Shown here in pieces: positions 8,055 to 17,277 of a stretch of 64,000 bases of DNA (the first letter of the stretch is position 1; each line of letters opens with the position of its first letter). The notes beneath the pieces were generated by a model. The model was not told where the DNA came from and did not search any database. It saw only the letters and a program-made list of their open reading frames with translations. Source of the DNA: Micromonospora zingiberis (GTDB taxonomy: Bacteria > Actinomycetota > Actinomycetes > Mycobacteriales > Micromonosporaceae); the NCBI RefSeq assembly GCF_004331455.1, contig NZ_SJJR01000023.1, positions 1 to 64,000 of the forward strand. The letters run 5' to 3'. Both the position numbers and the translations under genes were made by a program.

Positions 8055-8542
8055 GGCCGGTCCTGCGGACGCTGCCACAACCCGGTCTTGCCGCCCTCCT
8101 TGCGTAGCACCCGGACCGCCTCGACGCTGGCCGCCGGATCCACCGCCTTCACCATGTCGACCAGGGCCAGCCCGGCGACCGCGACCGCGGTCAACGCCTC
8201 CATCTCGACGCCGGTACGGTCGGCCGTGCGGGCGGTCGCGGTGATCTCGACCGTGTCCGTGGTCAGGGACAGGTCGACCGTGACGCCGTGCAGCGCGATC
8301 GGATGGCACAGCGGGATCAGCTCCGGGGTGCGTTTCGCGCCCATGATTCCGGCCAGCCGGCCCACCGCGAGCGCGTCACCCTTGGGCAGCCCATCGCGGC
8401 GCAGCAGCTCGATCACCTCGGCGGTGGTGCGCAGCCGGCCGGCGGCGATCGCCGAACGGCCGGTGGCCTCCTTGGCGGAGACGTCGACCATGCGCGCCGC
8501 GCCGGTCGCGTCGACGTGGGTGAGTTCGGCGGGTTGGGTCAC
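8051..8542 (-). CDS. moaC: Cyclic pyranopterin monophosphate synthase MoaC
   Basis: Predicted 163 residues. It has the MoaC signature blocks MVDVSAKEATGRSAIAAGR, GIMGAKRTPELIPLCHPIAL and TGVEMEALTAVAVAGLALVD and the C-terminal GGKTGLW. MoaC converts the MoaA product into cyclic pyranopterin monophosphate. The GTG at 8542 matches the family N terminus; an in-frame extension to 8791 is open but reads as non-conserved sequence and contains hairpins, so it is leader rather than coding. First gene of the moaC-moaB-moeA-moaE unit. Confidence 0.93.
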   Translation of the reverse strand: MTQPAELTHVDATGAARMVDVSAKEATGRSAIAAGRLRTTAEVIELLRRDGLPKGDALAVGRLAGIMGAKRTPELIPLCHPIALHGVTVDLSLTTDTVEITATARTADRTGVEMEALTAVAVAGLALVDMVKAVDPAASVEAVRVLRKEGGKTGLWQRPQDRP

Positions 8543-8585
8543 AGACGCGAGCCTATCCGGTAAGACGAACCCGGCCGATGTGTCC

Positions 8586-8653
8586 GGAAGGGGCGGCACA
8601 GTCCGTGCCGCCCCTTCCTCACCGACCGCGACAGGTGGCTGGGGGGACACCTG
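8586..8653 (-). terminator. Strong hairpin between the SARP gene and moaC
   Basis: A perfect 14-bp stem (ggaaggggcggcac at 8586-8599 with its complement at 8605-8618, five-base loop) is accompanied by a 6-bp hairpin (8632-8637 with 8648-8653). There is no U-tract on either strand. Position fits a terminator for the upstream SARP gene (stop 8841) or a structured moaC leader. The 8543-8840 stretch holds no gene that I can support. Confidence 0.5.
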
Positions 8654-8840
8654 ATGACAGTCGGTCGCGTCGAGATCCTGCGGTAGCGGGATCTCCCCCG
8701 TCGGCGGACGCCCGGACGTTACCGACCCCGCCGATAAGAAATCGATAAGAACGACCTCCGTGAACCCGCAACCCGCACCTGTCGACCACATGCCGGGATC
8801 TCAACGGCGCCGGCAGCCAGGGCAGACCAAGGCCGGAGCG

Positions 8841-11800
8841 CTACTGAACCGTCTCGGCCAGCCGACGTTCGACCTCGAACCGCTCCGGCACGCCCATTCG
8901 CCGGAATATCACCAGCGCCCTTTCCCAATGTCGGCGTGCCTCCGCCGGATCGGTGACGCGCAGGTGCTCGGCCAGCCCGGCCAACGCCCGGCCCTGCTCG
9001 TACGGACTGTCGATCTGGATCGCTCGGGCCAGGGCCCGTTGATGTGCCTGTACCGACGAGTCGATGTCGCCACCGGCGGCCAGGGTCAGTCCGAGTTCGT
9101 TCCACACCGCCGATTCCGCCTGTCGTTCCGCCGACCCGGCAATGAACTCCAGCGCGAGTTCGTGCTGCTGCCGTGCCTCCGCCAGTAGTCCGGCATTGCG
9201 GTACGCCACGCCCATCACGTTGCGCGCGTCAGCTTCGCCGTAGCGGTGACCGGTCCGGCCGTACAGCACCATGGCGGATCTGAGCAGCCGCAGGGCCTGC
9301 TGGTGCTCGCCCTGCCGGACCCGGACGGCGGCGATGTGACTCAACGCGTTGGCCACGTGGTAGGGGTCGCCTTCCACCCGGGACCAGAAGAGGTGGGTCC
9401 GATGCGCTCGCAGCGCCTCTTCGTAGCGGCCCATCGAGGCCAGAGCCAGCCCGATGTTGGGCAGATGGATCCGGACCCGGCTCATGTACTTGATCGGAAG
9501 CTCGCGCAGCGCCTCCTCGCCCAACGTGGCAGCAAGCGCCAGGTCTCCCTTCGCCCAGTGGACGACGCTGAGATTTCCCCTGAGCTTCGCCACCTCGGGC
9601 TTGTTGTTCTGCTTCTCGGCCAGCGCCAACGACGTTTCAAGACACTTGATTGCCCGACGATACGAGCCCGTCTTGGTCAGTGCGGAGGCCAGATAGTTGT
9701 TCATTGAGGCCATCGCCAACACGTTTCCGGACCGCTCGGCGGCGGCCAGGCCGAGCTCTTGCGTACGAAGAATGTCCTCGAAATAGCCCCGGACGTAGAA
9801 GAAGCGCCACAACACCCGGGCGAGCCTCCAGGTGTATTCGTGGGAGTCGTTCTCTGCCGCCATCTCGATCAGCAATATCAGGTTACTGCGTTCCCTCTCC
9901 AACCAGTCGACATCGACGGTGTCGAACCCCGCGAGAAGGTCCGGTCGTTCGGGTGGTGCGCTACCGATGTCCTCCCGGACGTCGACCAGCCGGTTCAACG
10001 GCTCGGCGGCTCGGACCGAACGGTGCAGCACGAAGTCGAACAGACTGGCCAGCGCAGCATGGCGCGCCCGCGCCGGATCGAGCGCCAGCGACCTTTCCCG
10101 GGCGTACTGACGGACCAGATCGTGCATCCGGTGGCGACCGCTCTCCGACTCCTCCACGAGATGTCGATCGACAAGGTCGTCGAGGATCTGTGCGGCATCC
10201 GCGTGGGACAGCCCGGCCATCGCGGCGACCATCGTCACGTCGTAGTAGCCGGCGTGCAGCCCGAGCAGCCGGAAGACCCGTTTGGCCGCCTCGTTCAACG
10301 GCTCGTACGAGGCACCGAACGCCGAGGCGATGCTGCGGTCGCCCATCTCGAAGGTCGCCAGACCCGGCTCCGGCACCGCCAACTGCCCCGCCAGATCAGC
10401 CAGCCGGCGACTACGCCGATGAGCCAGGCGTGAGCCGACCAGCCGGATCGCCAACGGCAGGTAGCCGCAGCGGCGGACTATCTCCGCTGCCGACTCGGGT
10501 TCGGCGCTGACCCGCTCGGTACCGGCGCTGGCAGCCAGCAACCGCAGCCCCTCCTCGGGCGACAGGACGGGTAACGACTCCGGTGGCCCCGCGTCCAGAT
10601 CGACGAGCCGTCGCCGGGAGGTGACCAGCACAACCGCGCTGGAGGCGACGGGCAGTAGGGGGATCACCTGCTCGCTGTCTGCGGCGTTGTCGAGCACGAT
10701 GACGACTCGCCGGGAGACCAGTTCGCGCCGCCACAGGCCACGCCGTTCGTCCACGTCGATCGGGATCCGGCCAGCCGAAACTCCCAGCTGGCGCAGCAGG
10801 ACCACGAGCGCAGCGCCCGGCTCCACCAGGTTGTCGTCCTGGTGACCGCGAAGGTCGATGAAGAGTTGGCCGTCCGGGTACGACGTCACCAGTTGTCGTG
10901 CCACGTGTACGGCGAGGGTGGTCTTGCCGCTGCCCGGCATCCCGTCGATCAGGTGGATCACCGGACGCCCCTCGCCGGCAGCCCGGATCTTGGAGATCAT
11001 CCGATGCACCACGGCGTCCCGACCGACGAAGTCCGCCACTGGCCTGGGCAGCCAGTCCCACTCCGACCGACCCGTGGGCCCCTCGGCCGCCGGCGGTGGC
11101 GCAGGTGTCATCCGGCTCAAGCGTTGCCGCGACGGCCTCGGACGCTGCTCGATCATCGCCTGGTAAAGCTGTCGTAGGTCCGCGCCGGGTTCGACCCCGA
11201 GCTCGGTCCACATGGTGCGCGCCGCGCAGCGGTAGACGGCGATTCCGCCGGCGACATCGCCGCGCTGGCCCAGCGCTCGCATCAGCAGGAGCAGCGCCGG
11301 TTCACGCAACGGATGGGCCGCCACCGTGCTGCGCAGCAGGGGAACCGCCTCGTCCACCCGTCCTGTCTCCAGGGCGGTGGCCGCGGAAAGCTCGACGGCC
11401 AGCAGGTACTGCTCCTGCGCAGCCGCCACCTGGGCGGTCAGGTACGGGCCGAGTGGGACTCCGGCAAGCGGCGGTCCGAGCCACCGCGACATCGCCCGGT
11501 TGAGCAAGGATCGCACCAGTTCGGCCTCACCACGGGAGGCCAGCAGGCGGGCCTGTTCCAGCTCGCCGAGGAAGCTGAACAGGTCCACCTCTGATGCCGC
11601 GACATCCAGGCGGTAGCCGTTCCCCTGTCGGGTGAGGAGACCCCGTCCGGTGTCATGGTCCTCGAAGGCCCGCCGCAGATTGGCGGCATAAGTCCGGATA
11701 TTCGGCACCGCAGACCGGGGCGGATTGTCCGGCCAGATCTCGTCGACCAACTCCTCCATCGAGACCATTCGCTCAGGACGCATTGCCAGCAGAGCCAGAA

Positions 11801-11882
11801 CGGTTCGTTGCTTCGGCGTTCCCAGGTCGACCCATGAGGCGACGGACAACACCCGAAGGCCGCCTAGCAGCTCAATCTTCAC
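8841..11882 (-). CDS. SARP/AfsR-type transcriptional regulator with NB-ARC and TPR domains
   Basis: Predicted 1013 residues. Residues ~1-95 are the OmpR-like winged helix of SARPs (MKIELLGGLRVLS, TPKQRTVLALLA, SAVPNIRTYAANLRRAF). The bacterial transcriptional activation domain runs to ~245, then an NB-ARC ATPase with Walker A GMPGSGKTT near residue 315 and the resistance-protein-like block VVIVLDNAADSEQVIPLLP. The C-terminal ~350 residues are helical TPR-type repeats (for example AMASMNNYLASALTKTGSYR). AfsR-like proteins activate secondary metabolism or development genes in response to a signal. No biosynthetic cluster adjoins it here. GTG at 11882 has GAGGAG upstream and starts right at the winged helix; codons further upstream are in frame but unsupported. 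Confidence 0.9.
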   Translation of the reverse strand: MKIELLGGLRVLSVASWVDLGTPKQRTVLALLAMRPERMVSMEELVDEIWPDNPPRSAVPNIRTYAANLRRAFEDHDTGRGLLTRQGNGYRLDVAASEVDLFSFLGELEQARLLASRGEAELVRSLLNRAMSRWLGPPLAGVPLGPYLTAQVAAAQEQYLLAVELSAATALETGRVDEAVPLLRSTVAAHPLREPALLLLMRALGQRGDVAGGIAVYRCAARTMWTELGVEPGADLRQLYQAMIEQRPRPSRQRLSRMTPAPPPAAEGPTGRSEWDWLPRPVADFVGRDAVVHRMISKIRAAGEGRPVIHLIDGMPGSGKTTLAVHVARQLVTSYPDGQLFIDLRGHQDDNLVEPGAALVVLLRQLGVSAGRIPIDVDERRGLWRRELVSRRVVIVLDNAADSEQVIPLLPVASSAVVLVTSRRRLVDLDAGPPESLPVLSPEEGLRLLAASAGTERVSAEPESAAEIVRRCGYLPLAIRLVGSRLAHRRSRRLADLAGQLAVPEPGLATFEMGDRSIASAFGASYEPLNEAAKRVFRLLGLHAGYYDVTMVAAMAGLSHADAAQILDDLVDRHLVEESESGRHRMHDLVRQYARERSLALDPARARHAALASLFDFVLHRSVRAAEPLNRLVDVREDIGSAPPERPDLLAGFDTVDVDWLERERSNLILLIEMAAENDSHEYTWRLARVLWRFFYVRGYFEDILRTQELGLAAAERSGNVLAMASMNNYLASALTKTGSYRRAIKCLETSLALAEKQNNKPEVAKLRGNLSVVHWAKGDLALAATLGEEALRELPIKYMSRVRIHLPNIGLALASMGRYEEALRAHRTHLFWSRVEGDPYHVANALSHIAAVRVRQGEHQQALRLLRSAMVLYGRTGHRYGEADARNVMGVAYRNAGLLAEARQQHELALEFIAGSAERQAESAVWNELGLTLAAGGDIDSSVQAHQRALARAIQIDSPYEQGRALAGLAEHLRVTDPAEARRHWERALVIFRRMGVPERFEVERRLAETVQ

Positions 11883-12351
11883 GTCCGCCGGGCTCCTCGT
11901 CAGGAGGCATTTGCGTGGTCGCACCTTAACAATGCGCAGCGAACCGGCCGCCCGCAACAACCAACTGCGGCTGGCTGTAGCGTCACCAGCCCTAGGGGTA
12001 AGAGGATTCGCAGGGCGGGCAGGCGCGCGGCATGGGCAAACCGGCCGGCCTTCCGAAAAGAAGCAGACCTGGCCGAATCTTCGACGCGCTCCGCATAACT
12101 GCTATAACAGAAAGTCATGAATAGTCACCCAATTGGCTAATTCTGCATAATGTCACATTTATTCTGGCTTGCCCGGTCTCTCGTGCCCTAACGTCCCTCT
12201 CGTCACCGAACGAGATCTCCTCGGAGAGCTGGGGCTTGAGATTCAAGGAGGCTTGGTATGCGCGGCAACGACTGGACCTGATCTGTTTCTCGGGGCTTTG
12301 GCCCCGCGACGCTAGGCTGTCACCACGGTGCGGCCAGCCGTCAGGAGTGGC
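11883..12351. other. AT-rich intergenic region between SARP regulator and GGDEF-EAL gene
   Basis: 469 bases between divergent genes. It includes a locally AT-rich stretch (about 12090-12180, e.g. cataactgctataacagaaa) that could hold divergent promoters, and downstream a strong ribosome binding site with a seven-codon ORF. I see no conserved larger gene; a minus-strand frame of 81 codons at 12115-12360 has no family features. Confidence 0.5.
12258..12281 (+). CDS. Possible seven-residue leader peptide (MRGNDWT)
   Basis: A near-perfect Shine-Dalgarno (aaggagg, 12245-12251) is followed six bases later by ATG and seven codons ending in TGA. A short GC hairpin (cggggc tttg gccccg, 12291-12306) follows ten bases after the stop, and the GGDEF-EAL gene starts at 12352. 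The arrangement resembles a regulatory leader. It has no run of one amino acid, so classical amino-acid attenuation is not indicated. It may equally be chance. Confidence 0.35.
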   Translation: MRGNDWT

Positions 12352-14865
12352 ATGATCCACGTCTGGAAACGAGACAATGAGACCGATCGGCGGCTCACGC
12401 TGCTAGTCGGTCTCGTCGTCGTGTGTGCCGCGATAGCAGTGATCGCCTCGGCCCTGGTCGCATCCGCCGCACCGCTGACAACTCCGCTCAACGAGCTGTC
12501 CGTCCTGGCAATGTTGATCTTCATGAGTGCGGTCGGCACCCTGGTCAACACGCCGGTCCGGATCAGATCGACGGGGCACTCGATCAGCTGGAACGAAACC
12601 GCGCTGATCATCTCCCTCGCGCTCGCGCCGACGTCATGGGTGGTGCTGTGCACCGCCGCCGGGGTGGCCCTGGCCTCCCTGCAACTGCCGCCGATCAAGC
12701 TCGCCTTCGGCGTGGGGAAAAACATCCTGATGGCCGTCGGTGCCGGCGCCGCCCTTGAGGCAGCCGGCTGGACGGGCCTCTCCGGCCACCCCGGACAGCT
12801 GATCCCACCACTCGCCGTCGCGTACCTCGTCGCCGTCCTGCTCGACGAGATCCTGGCGATACCGGTGATCGCCCTGGCCTCCGGCACCCCCGTCTCCCAG
12901 CACTTCCGCAACAACCTCGACCTGAGAATCGCGGGTTACCTCGTCCGCTTCTGCGTCGCCACCGCCAGTCTGCTCATCCTCGAAGCGGACCCCCGGCTCC
13001 TGCTCGCCGTACCCCCGCTCGTCCTCAGTCTGCACCTCGCCTACTCCACCCGGATCCGGCAACGCACCGAGCAGCAGGCGTGGCAGCGACTCGCCCAGAC
13101 CACCGATGCCCTCAACGTCGTCGAGTTGAACCAGGTCCTCACCACCGCCGTCACCCGCGCCGCCGAACTGTTCTCCGCCGACGAGGTGGAGGTGGAGCTA
13201 CGCGACGCCGCCCGCCTCGTCCGGGGCAACTCCGACGGCGTCAGCTACGACGGTCCGGCCGGCGAGGCACCCACCGTCGTGCCCGGTGCGGTCGTGCCCG
13301 CCCCCCTCGAAGGACACGACCGATCCATCGACGTGGGCGTGCTGCGACTGCGCTTCCGGGGCGCCGTGCAGCTCAACGAACGGGAGCGGTACACCCTGCA
13401 CACCTTCGCCTCGGCGCTGTGCACGGCAGTACGCAACGCCCAGGCGTACGCCGAACTCGCCCGGGTGGCACAGGCCCACGCGCACGCCGCCGCCCACGAC
13501 GCCCTGACCGGACTGGCCAACCGGCGCCACCTGCTCGACGAAGGCAACGAACAGTTGCACCAGCGGCACGCGGACGGAATCACCGCACTGGTGCTGATCG
13601 ACCTGAACCACTTCAAGGAAGTCAACGACACCCTCGGCCACGCCGCCGGCGACCAGATGCTCGTCCGGGTGGCCGAGCGGCTACGCGCCGCAGCCCGCGC
13701 CGACGACCTGGTCGCCCGACTCGGCGGCGACGAGTTCGCCGTACTGCTGCGCGCCCTACCCGCCCCCGCAGTGGCCGCACACCGCGCCGAAACACTGCTG
13801 GCAGCACTGCACGAACCGTTCGACATCGAAGGCATGCAGATCAGCGTCGAGGCCAGCGGCGGCATCGCCGTCGCGCCGGCCGCCGGCGGGATCGTCGAAC
13901 TGCTACGCCGAGCCGACGTGGCGATGTACCAGGCCAAGCGGGCCGGGCAGCGGGTCGCCACGTACGCACCAGCCCGGGACACCGCCGACCTCGGCCGGCT
14001 GACCCTCGGCGGTGAACTGCCCCGCGCGGTCGCCGACCAGGAGTTCACCGTCAACTTCCAACCGATCGTCGACCTCGGCAGCGGCGAGGTGATCGCCGCC
14101 GAAGCCCTGGCCCGGTGGCGCCACCCCACCCACGGCATGATCGACCCACTGCGGTTCCTGGAAACCGTCGAGCGATCCGGGCTGCTCCCCGCGTTCGCCG
14201 AGGCGATCCTCGACCAGGCACTGATCGCCGCCGGCACCTGGCGCGACGCCGGCTTCGACGTACCAGTGGCGGTGAACGTCTCCCCGCGCAGCCTGCTCGA
14301 CGCCCGATTCCCCGGCTCCGTACTGGCCCGCCTGCGCGCCCACGACCTACCCCCCGACCGGCTGATGCTGGAACTCACCGAAACCCTGACCCTCAGCCAA
14401 CTCGACGTGGTCGACCAGGTACTCACCCGACTGCGCGACGCCGGTGTCCGACTCGCGCTGGACGACTTCGGGACGGGCTACTCCTCCCTGTCCCTGCTCT
14501 CCCGGATCCCCGTCCACCAGCTGAAGATCGACCGCAGCTTCGTGACCGCCATGGAATCCTCCACCGAGGCCGCCGCCATCGTCCGCTCCACCCTCGATCT
14601 CGGCCGAAGCCTCGAACTCGCCGTGGTAGCCGAAGGAGTGGAACGGGAAGCACAGCGTCGGGCCCTCTGGGAACTCGGCTGCGTTGCCGGTCAGGGCCAC
14701 CTCTTCGCCCGACCGCTGGCCGCCGGAGCGCTCCTCGCCGCGCTGCAACGCGGCACCGGCGGCCGACCCGGCCACCTCGCCGCCGCCCTGCACGACACCG
14801 GCGCAGTGGTCCGGCTACCACCCGGACGCCGGCAGGGGGGCCGAGGCCGCCACCAACCCGCCTGA
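12352..14865 (+). CDS. Membrane-anchored GGDEF-EAL cyclic-di-GMP enzyme
   Basis: Predicted 837 residues. The first ~230 carry about seven hydrophobic segments (LTLLVGLVVVCAAIAVIASA, VLAMLIFMSAVGTLV and others), a MASE-type sensor region, then a GAF-like linker. The diguanylate cyclase motif GGDEF is intact at residue 458 and the phosphodiesterase motif EAL at 584, with DDFGTGYSS at 704 and the downstream VVAEGVE block, so both activities are possible. It would make and/or degrade c-di-GMP, which in filamentous actinomycetes controls development through BldD. I chose the ATG at 12352, preceded by aggag; a GTG at 12328 is the alternative. A GT87-like gene follows after 13 bases. Confidence 0.9.
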   Translation: MIHVWKRDNETDRRLTLLVGLVVVCAAIAVIASALVASAAPLTTPLNELSVLAMLIFMSAVGTLVNTPVRIRSTGHSISWNETALIISLALAPTSWVVLCTAAGVALASLQLPPIKLAFGVGKNILMAVGAGAALEAAGWTGLSGHPGQLIPPLAVAYLVAVLLDEILAIPVIALASGTPVSQHFRNNLDLRIAGYLVRFCVATASLLILEADPRLLLAVPPLVLSLHLAYSTRIRQRTEQQAWQRLAQTTDALNVVELNQVLTTAVTRAAELFSADEVEVELRDAARLVRGNSDGVSYDGPAGEAPTVVPGAVVPAPLEGHDRSIDVGVLRLRFRGAVQLNERERYTLHTFASALCTAVRNAQAYAELARVAQAHAHAAAHDALTGLANRRHLLDEGNEQLHQRHADGITALVLIDLNHFKEVNDTLGHAAGDQMLVRVAERLRAAARADDLVARLGGDEFAVLLRALPAPAVAAHRAETLLAALHEPFDIEGMQISVEASGGIAVAPAAGGIVELLRRADVAMYQAKRAGQRVATYAPARDTADLGRLTLGGELPRAVADQEFTVNFQPIVDLGSGEVIAAEALARWRHPTHGMIDPLRFLETVERSGLLPAFAEAILDQALIAAGTWRDAGFDVPVAVNVSPRSLLDARFPGSVLARLRAHDLPPDRLMLELTETLTLSQLDVVDQVLTRLRDAGVRLALDDFGTGYSSLSLLSRIPVHQLKIDRSFVTAMESSTEAAAIVRSTLDLGRSLELAVVAEGVEREAQRRALWELGCVAGQGHLFARPLAAGALLAALQRGTGGRPGHLAAALHDTGAVVRLPPGRRQGGRGRHQPA

Positions 14866-14878
14866 CACACTGACCCGG

Positions 14879-16192
14879 GTGAGCACCGCCACCACGAGCA
14901 CCTCTCGCCCCGGCTGGTGGCACCGGCTCGACTCCGCCGGCGGTGGTCTCAGCCTCGACCTCGGCATCTACGCCACCTCCGCCGCCTTCGCGGCGATCAC
15001 CGCCGCCACCTCCACCCTCGGCCCACACCGCCACTGGGGCGGCATCGCGGCCCTGGGCTACCTGGCCGCCACCCTCCTGGTCACCGGCCAACTCCTCGTA
15101 CGCCGCCACCGACCCACCCTCGCCCGGACACCGGCCCGCTGGCTGGTCACCAGCCTCGCCTTCGCCACCACCGTCCTACTGCCGCTGGCCTGGCAGAGCG
15201 TGCAGCGGGCAGCCGGGCGAACCGACCGGGCACAGGAAGAGGTGCTGGTCGTCGAGGAATCCGGCCGCCGCCTGCTGGAAACCGGTACGCCATACCTCGG
15301 ACCGGACGCCATCGCCGCCCTGCCGCCCGCCGACCAACTGCTCGGCTACACCCCCTACCAGCCGGGCATGGCACTGTTCGGGCTGCCCCGCGCGCTGCAC
15401 GACACCTGGTGGACCGACGCCCGGGTCTGGTTCGCCGTCGGCACCGTCGGAGTCCTCGTCCTCGCCCTCCGCGTCCTACGGAACTCCCCGGACAGGCCGA
15501 CAGGGCACCAGGCCACCCTGCTGCGCGCAGTGCAGGCCGCCACCGTACTCCCGGTCGGCGCACTCACCCTCGCCACCGGCGGGGACGACCTGCCCGTACT
15601 CGCGCTCTGCCTGCTGGCCCTCGCGCTCGCCCGCACCGCACGTCCCGGCTGGGCCGGCGTCGCCGTCGGGCTGGCCGGCGCGCTCAAGCTGTTCGCCTGG
15701 CCGGTCGCCATGGTGCTGGTGATCTGGGGACTCACCCGACGCGCCGGCCTGCGGGTCGCCGCCGGAGCATTCGGGCTACCCGCCGCCGCCCTGCTGCCCA
15801 CCCTGCTGGTCGACCACGACGCGCTCGTGGAGAACGTGCTGCGGTTCCCGTTCGGCCACGGTCTGGTCTCCAGCCCGGCACAGTCACCGTTCCCCGGGCA
15901 CCTGATCGCGACCGCCCTGCCCGCCGGGCGCGTCATCGCCGCCGCGCTGCTGCTCGCGGCCGGCGCGGCAATCGCCGTCCGACTCGTCCGCCGCCCGCCG
16001 TACACCGCACAGACCGCCAGCCTGATCTGCGGGTACGGGCTACTCGCGGCCATCCTGCTGATGCCCACCACCCGGTTCGGCTACCTGCTGTACCCGATCG
16101 CGTTTCTCGTCTGGGCGACCGCGCTCGACCTTCCCGGGATCCGGCAACCAGCGAGCGAAGACAGCCCGCAAGGCGTACACCTGAGGTCATGA
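14879..16192 (+). CDS. Polytopic membrane protein, glycosyltransferase 87-like
   Basis: Predicted 437 residues with roughly ten hydrophobic helices. The extracytoplasmic loop after the third helix has RLLETGTPYLGPDAIAALPP and LLGYTPYQPGMALFGLP, resembling the acceptor loop of GT-C/GT87 enzymes where a YxPYxP block follows; the DDLPVLALCLLALALAR and ALKLFAWPVAMVLVIW helices are also familiar from this group. The donor is probably a polyprenyl-phosphate sugar, the acceptor unknown. GTG at 14879 is 13 bases after the GGDEF-EAL stop and the stop overlaps the next start by four bases (ATGA), so the three genes are probably one operon. Confidence 0.7.
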   Translation: MSTATTSTSRPGWWHRLDSAGGGLSLDLGIYATSAAFAAITAATSTLGPHRHWGGIAALGYLAATLLVTGQLLVRRHRPTLARTPARWLVTSLAFATTVLLPLAWQSVQRAAGRTDRAQEEVLVVEESGRRLLETGTPYLGPDAIAALPPADQLLGYTPYQPGMALFGLPRALHDTWWTDARVWFAVGTVGVLVLALRVLRNSPDRPTGHQATLLRAVQAATVLPVGALTLATGGDDLPVLALCLLALALARTARPGWAGVAVGLAGALKLFAWPVAMVLVIWGLTRRAGLRVAAGAFGLPAAALLPTLLVDHDALVENVLRFPFGHGLVSSPAQSPFPGHLIATALPAGRVIAAALLLAAGAAIAVRLVRRPPYTAQTASLICGYGLLAAILLMPTTRFGYLLYPIAFLVWATALDLPGIRQPASEDSPQGVHLRS

Positions 16193-16821
16193 CCACCTAC
16201 CGCGACCGCAGCGAGGCTGGCCGGATACTCGCCGATCGACTCACCGCCCTGACCGGCCAATCGGACGTCACCGTGCTCGGCCTGGTACGCGGCGGAGTGC
16301 CCGTGGCCCAGGTCGTCGCCGAACGCCTCGGCGCCCCGCTCGATGTGCTCGTGGTCCGCAAGCTCGGCATGCCCTGGGCACCCGAGGTCGCCTTCGGCGC
16401 CCTCGGCCCCGGCGGGGTACGCGTCCTCAACGACATCGTCGCCAGCCAACTCGAACCTACCGAGATCGCCGACGTGCAGCGCCGGGAGCAGGCCGAACTC
16501 GACCGACGAGAACAGCTCTACCGGGCTGGGCGGCCACCCTTGGATCTGACCGGCCGGACCGCCGTCATCGTCGACGACGGGCTCGCCACCGGAGCAACCG
16601 CCCGCGCCTCCGTCCAGGTCGCCCGGCAACTCGGCGCCCACCGCGTCGTGATCGCCGTTCCGGTCGGCGCGCAGGAGGCATGCGAGATGCTGGCCGCCGA
16701 AGCCGACGAGGCGATCTGCGCCCAGCGGCCGGTCAACTTCGGCGCGGTCGGCGCCTACTACGACGACTTCCACGAAATCTCCGACGAGGAGGTCACCGAG
16801 GCGCTGACCGCGACCGCGTGA
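16189..16821 (+). CDS. Phosphoribosyltransferase-domain protein
   Basis: Predicted 210 residues of the type I phosphoribosyltransferase fold. The PRPP-binding motif reads TAVIVDDGLATGATA (around residues 125-140), the N-terminal loop is LGLVRGGVPVAQVVAERLGA, and VVRKLGMPWAPEVAFGALGPGG matches the family of standalone PRTases often seen beside stress or dormancy genes. The insertion with two EQxELDRREQLYR-like helices is characteristic. The base or substrate is unknown. The start overlaps the upstream gene by four bases. Confidence 0.85.
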   Translation: MTTYRDRSEAGRILADRLTALTGQSDVTVLGLVRGGVPVAQVVAERLGAPLDVLVVRKLGMPWAPEVAFGALGPGGVRVLNDIVASQLEPTEIADVQRREQAELDRREQLYRAGRPPLDLTGRTAVIVDDGLATGATARASVQVARQLGAHRVVIAVPVGAQEACEMLAAEADEAICAQRPVNFGAVGAYYDDFHEISDEEVTEALTATA

Positions 16822-16840
16822 CCCGACCAGGTACCTTCGG

Positions 16841-17224
16841 ATGATGAGCCTGACCTGTCCGAAGTGTCACGGAGAAATGCGCCAGTACGAGCGCAGTGGC
16901 GTCGTCATCGATCAGTGTGGCGAGTGTCGAGGCATCTTCCTCGACCGGGGCGAACTGGAGAAGCTGTTCGAGGCGGAGGCCAACTGGAGCGCCCAACAGA
17001 CCCCGCCCGCCCCGCAGCCAGCCCAGCACGTCACCCCGCCCGCCGGCTACCCGCCGCCCGCCCCCGCCCCGCACCAGCCGGGCTACGGCGCCGTGCCCCC
17101 ACCGCCACCGCCCGGCTACCCCGCACCCGCACCCGCCTACGGACACGGACAGCAGCACTACGGCTACCACGGTCACTACCGGCGCAAGAAGCGCAAGAGC
17201 TTCCTGGACGACATGTTCGGCTGA
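16841..17224 (+). CDS. Zinc-ribbon (TFIIB-type) small protein with proline-rich linker
   Basis: Predicted 127 residues. The N terminus holds a four-cysteine ribbon CPKCHGEM ... DQCGECRGIFLDRGELEKL, the zf-TFIIB-like family pattern, ending near residue 45. A Pro/Ala/Tyr-rich linker follows (repeated PPPAPAP, GYPAPAPAY) with several GY pairs. The C-terminal tail is basic (HYRRKKRKSFLDDMFG), where KKRK...FLxDMF is a conserved end in this family. Function is not known; a nucleic-acid or protein adaptor is plausible. ATG at 16841 or 16844. Confidence 0.8.
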   Translation: MMSLTCPKCHGEMRQYERSGVVIDQCGECRGIFLDRGELEKLFEAEANWSAQQTPPAPQPAQHVTPPAGYPPPAPAPHQPGYGAVPPPPPPGYPAPAPAYGHGQQHYGYHGHYRRKKRKSFLDDMFG

Positions 17225-17277
17225 GCCTCCGCGTCGCCGACGAGCCGGGGCGGCGCCGGTTGTGGGACGCTGCCGGC

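Noticed and set aside
8841..11882. Secondary-metabolite cluster around the SARP regulator
   Set aside because: Neighbours are molybdenum cofactor genes and a c-di-GMP enzyme; no biosynthetic core gene is present.
12115..12360. Minus-strand 81-codon frame in the SARP-GGDEF spacer
   Set aside because: No family resemblance and it overlaps the putative promoter region; kept as unassigned spacer.
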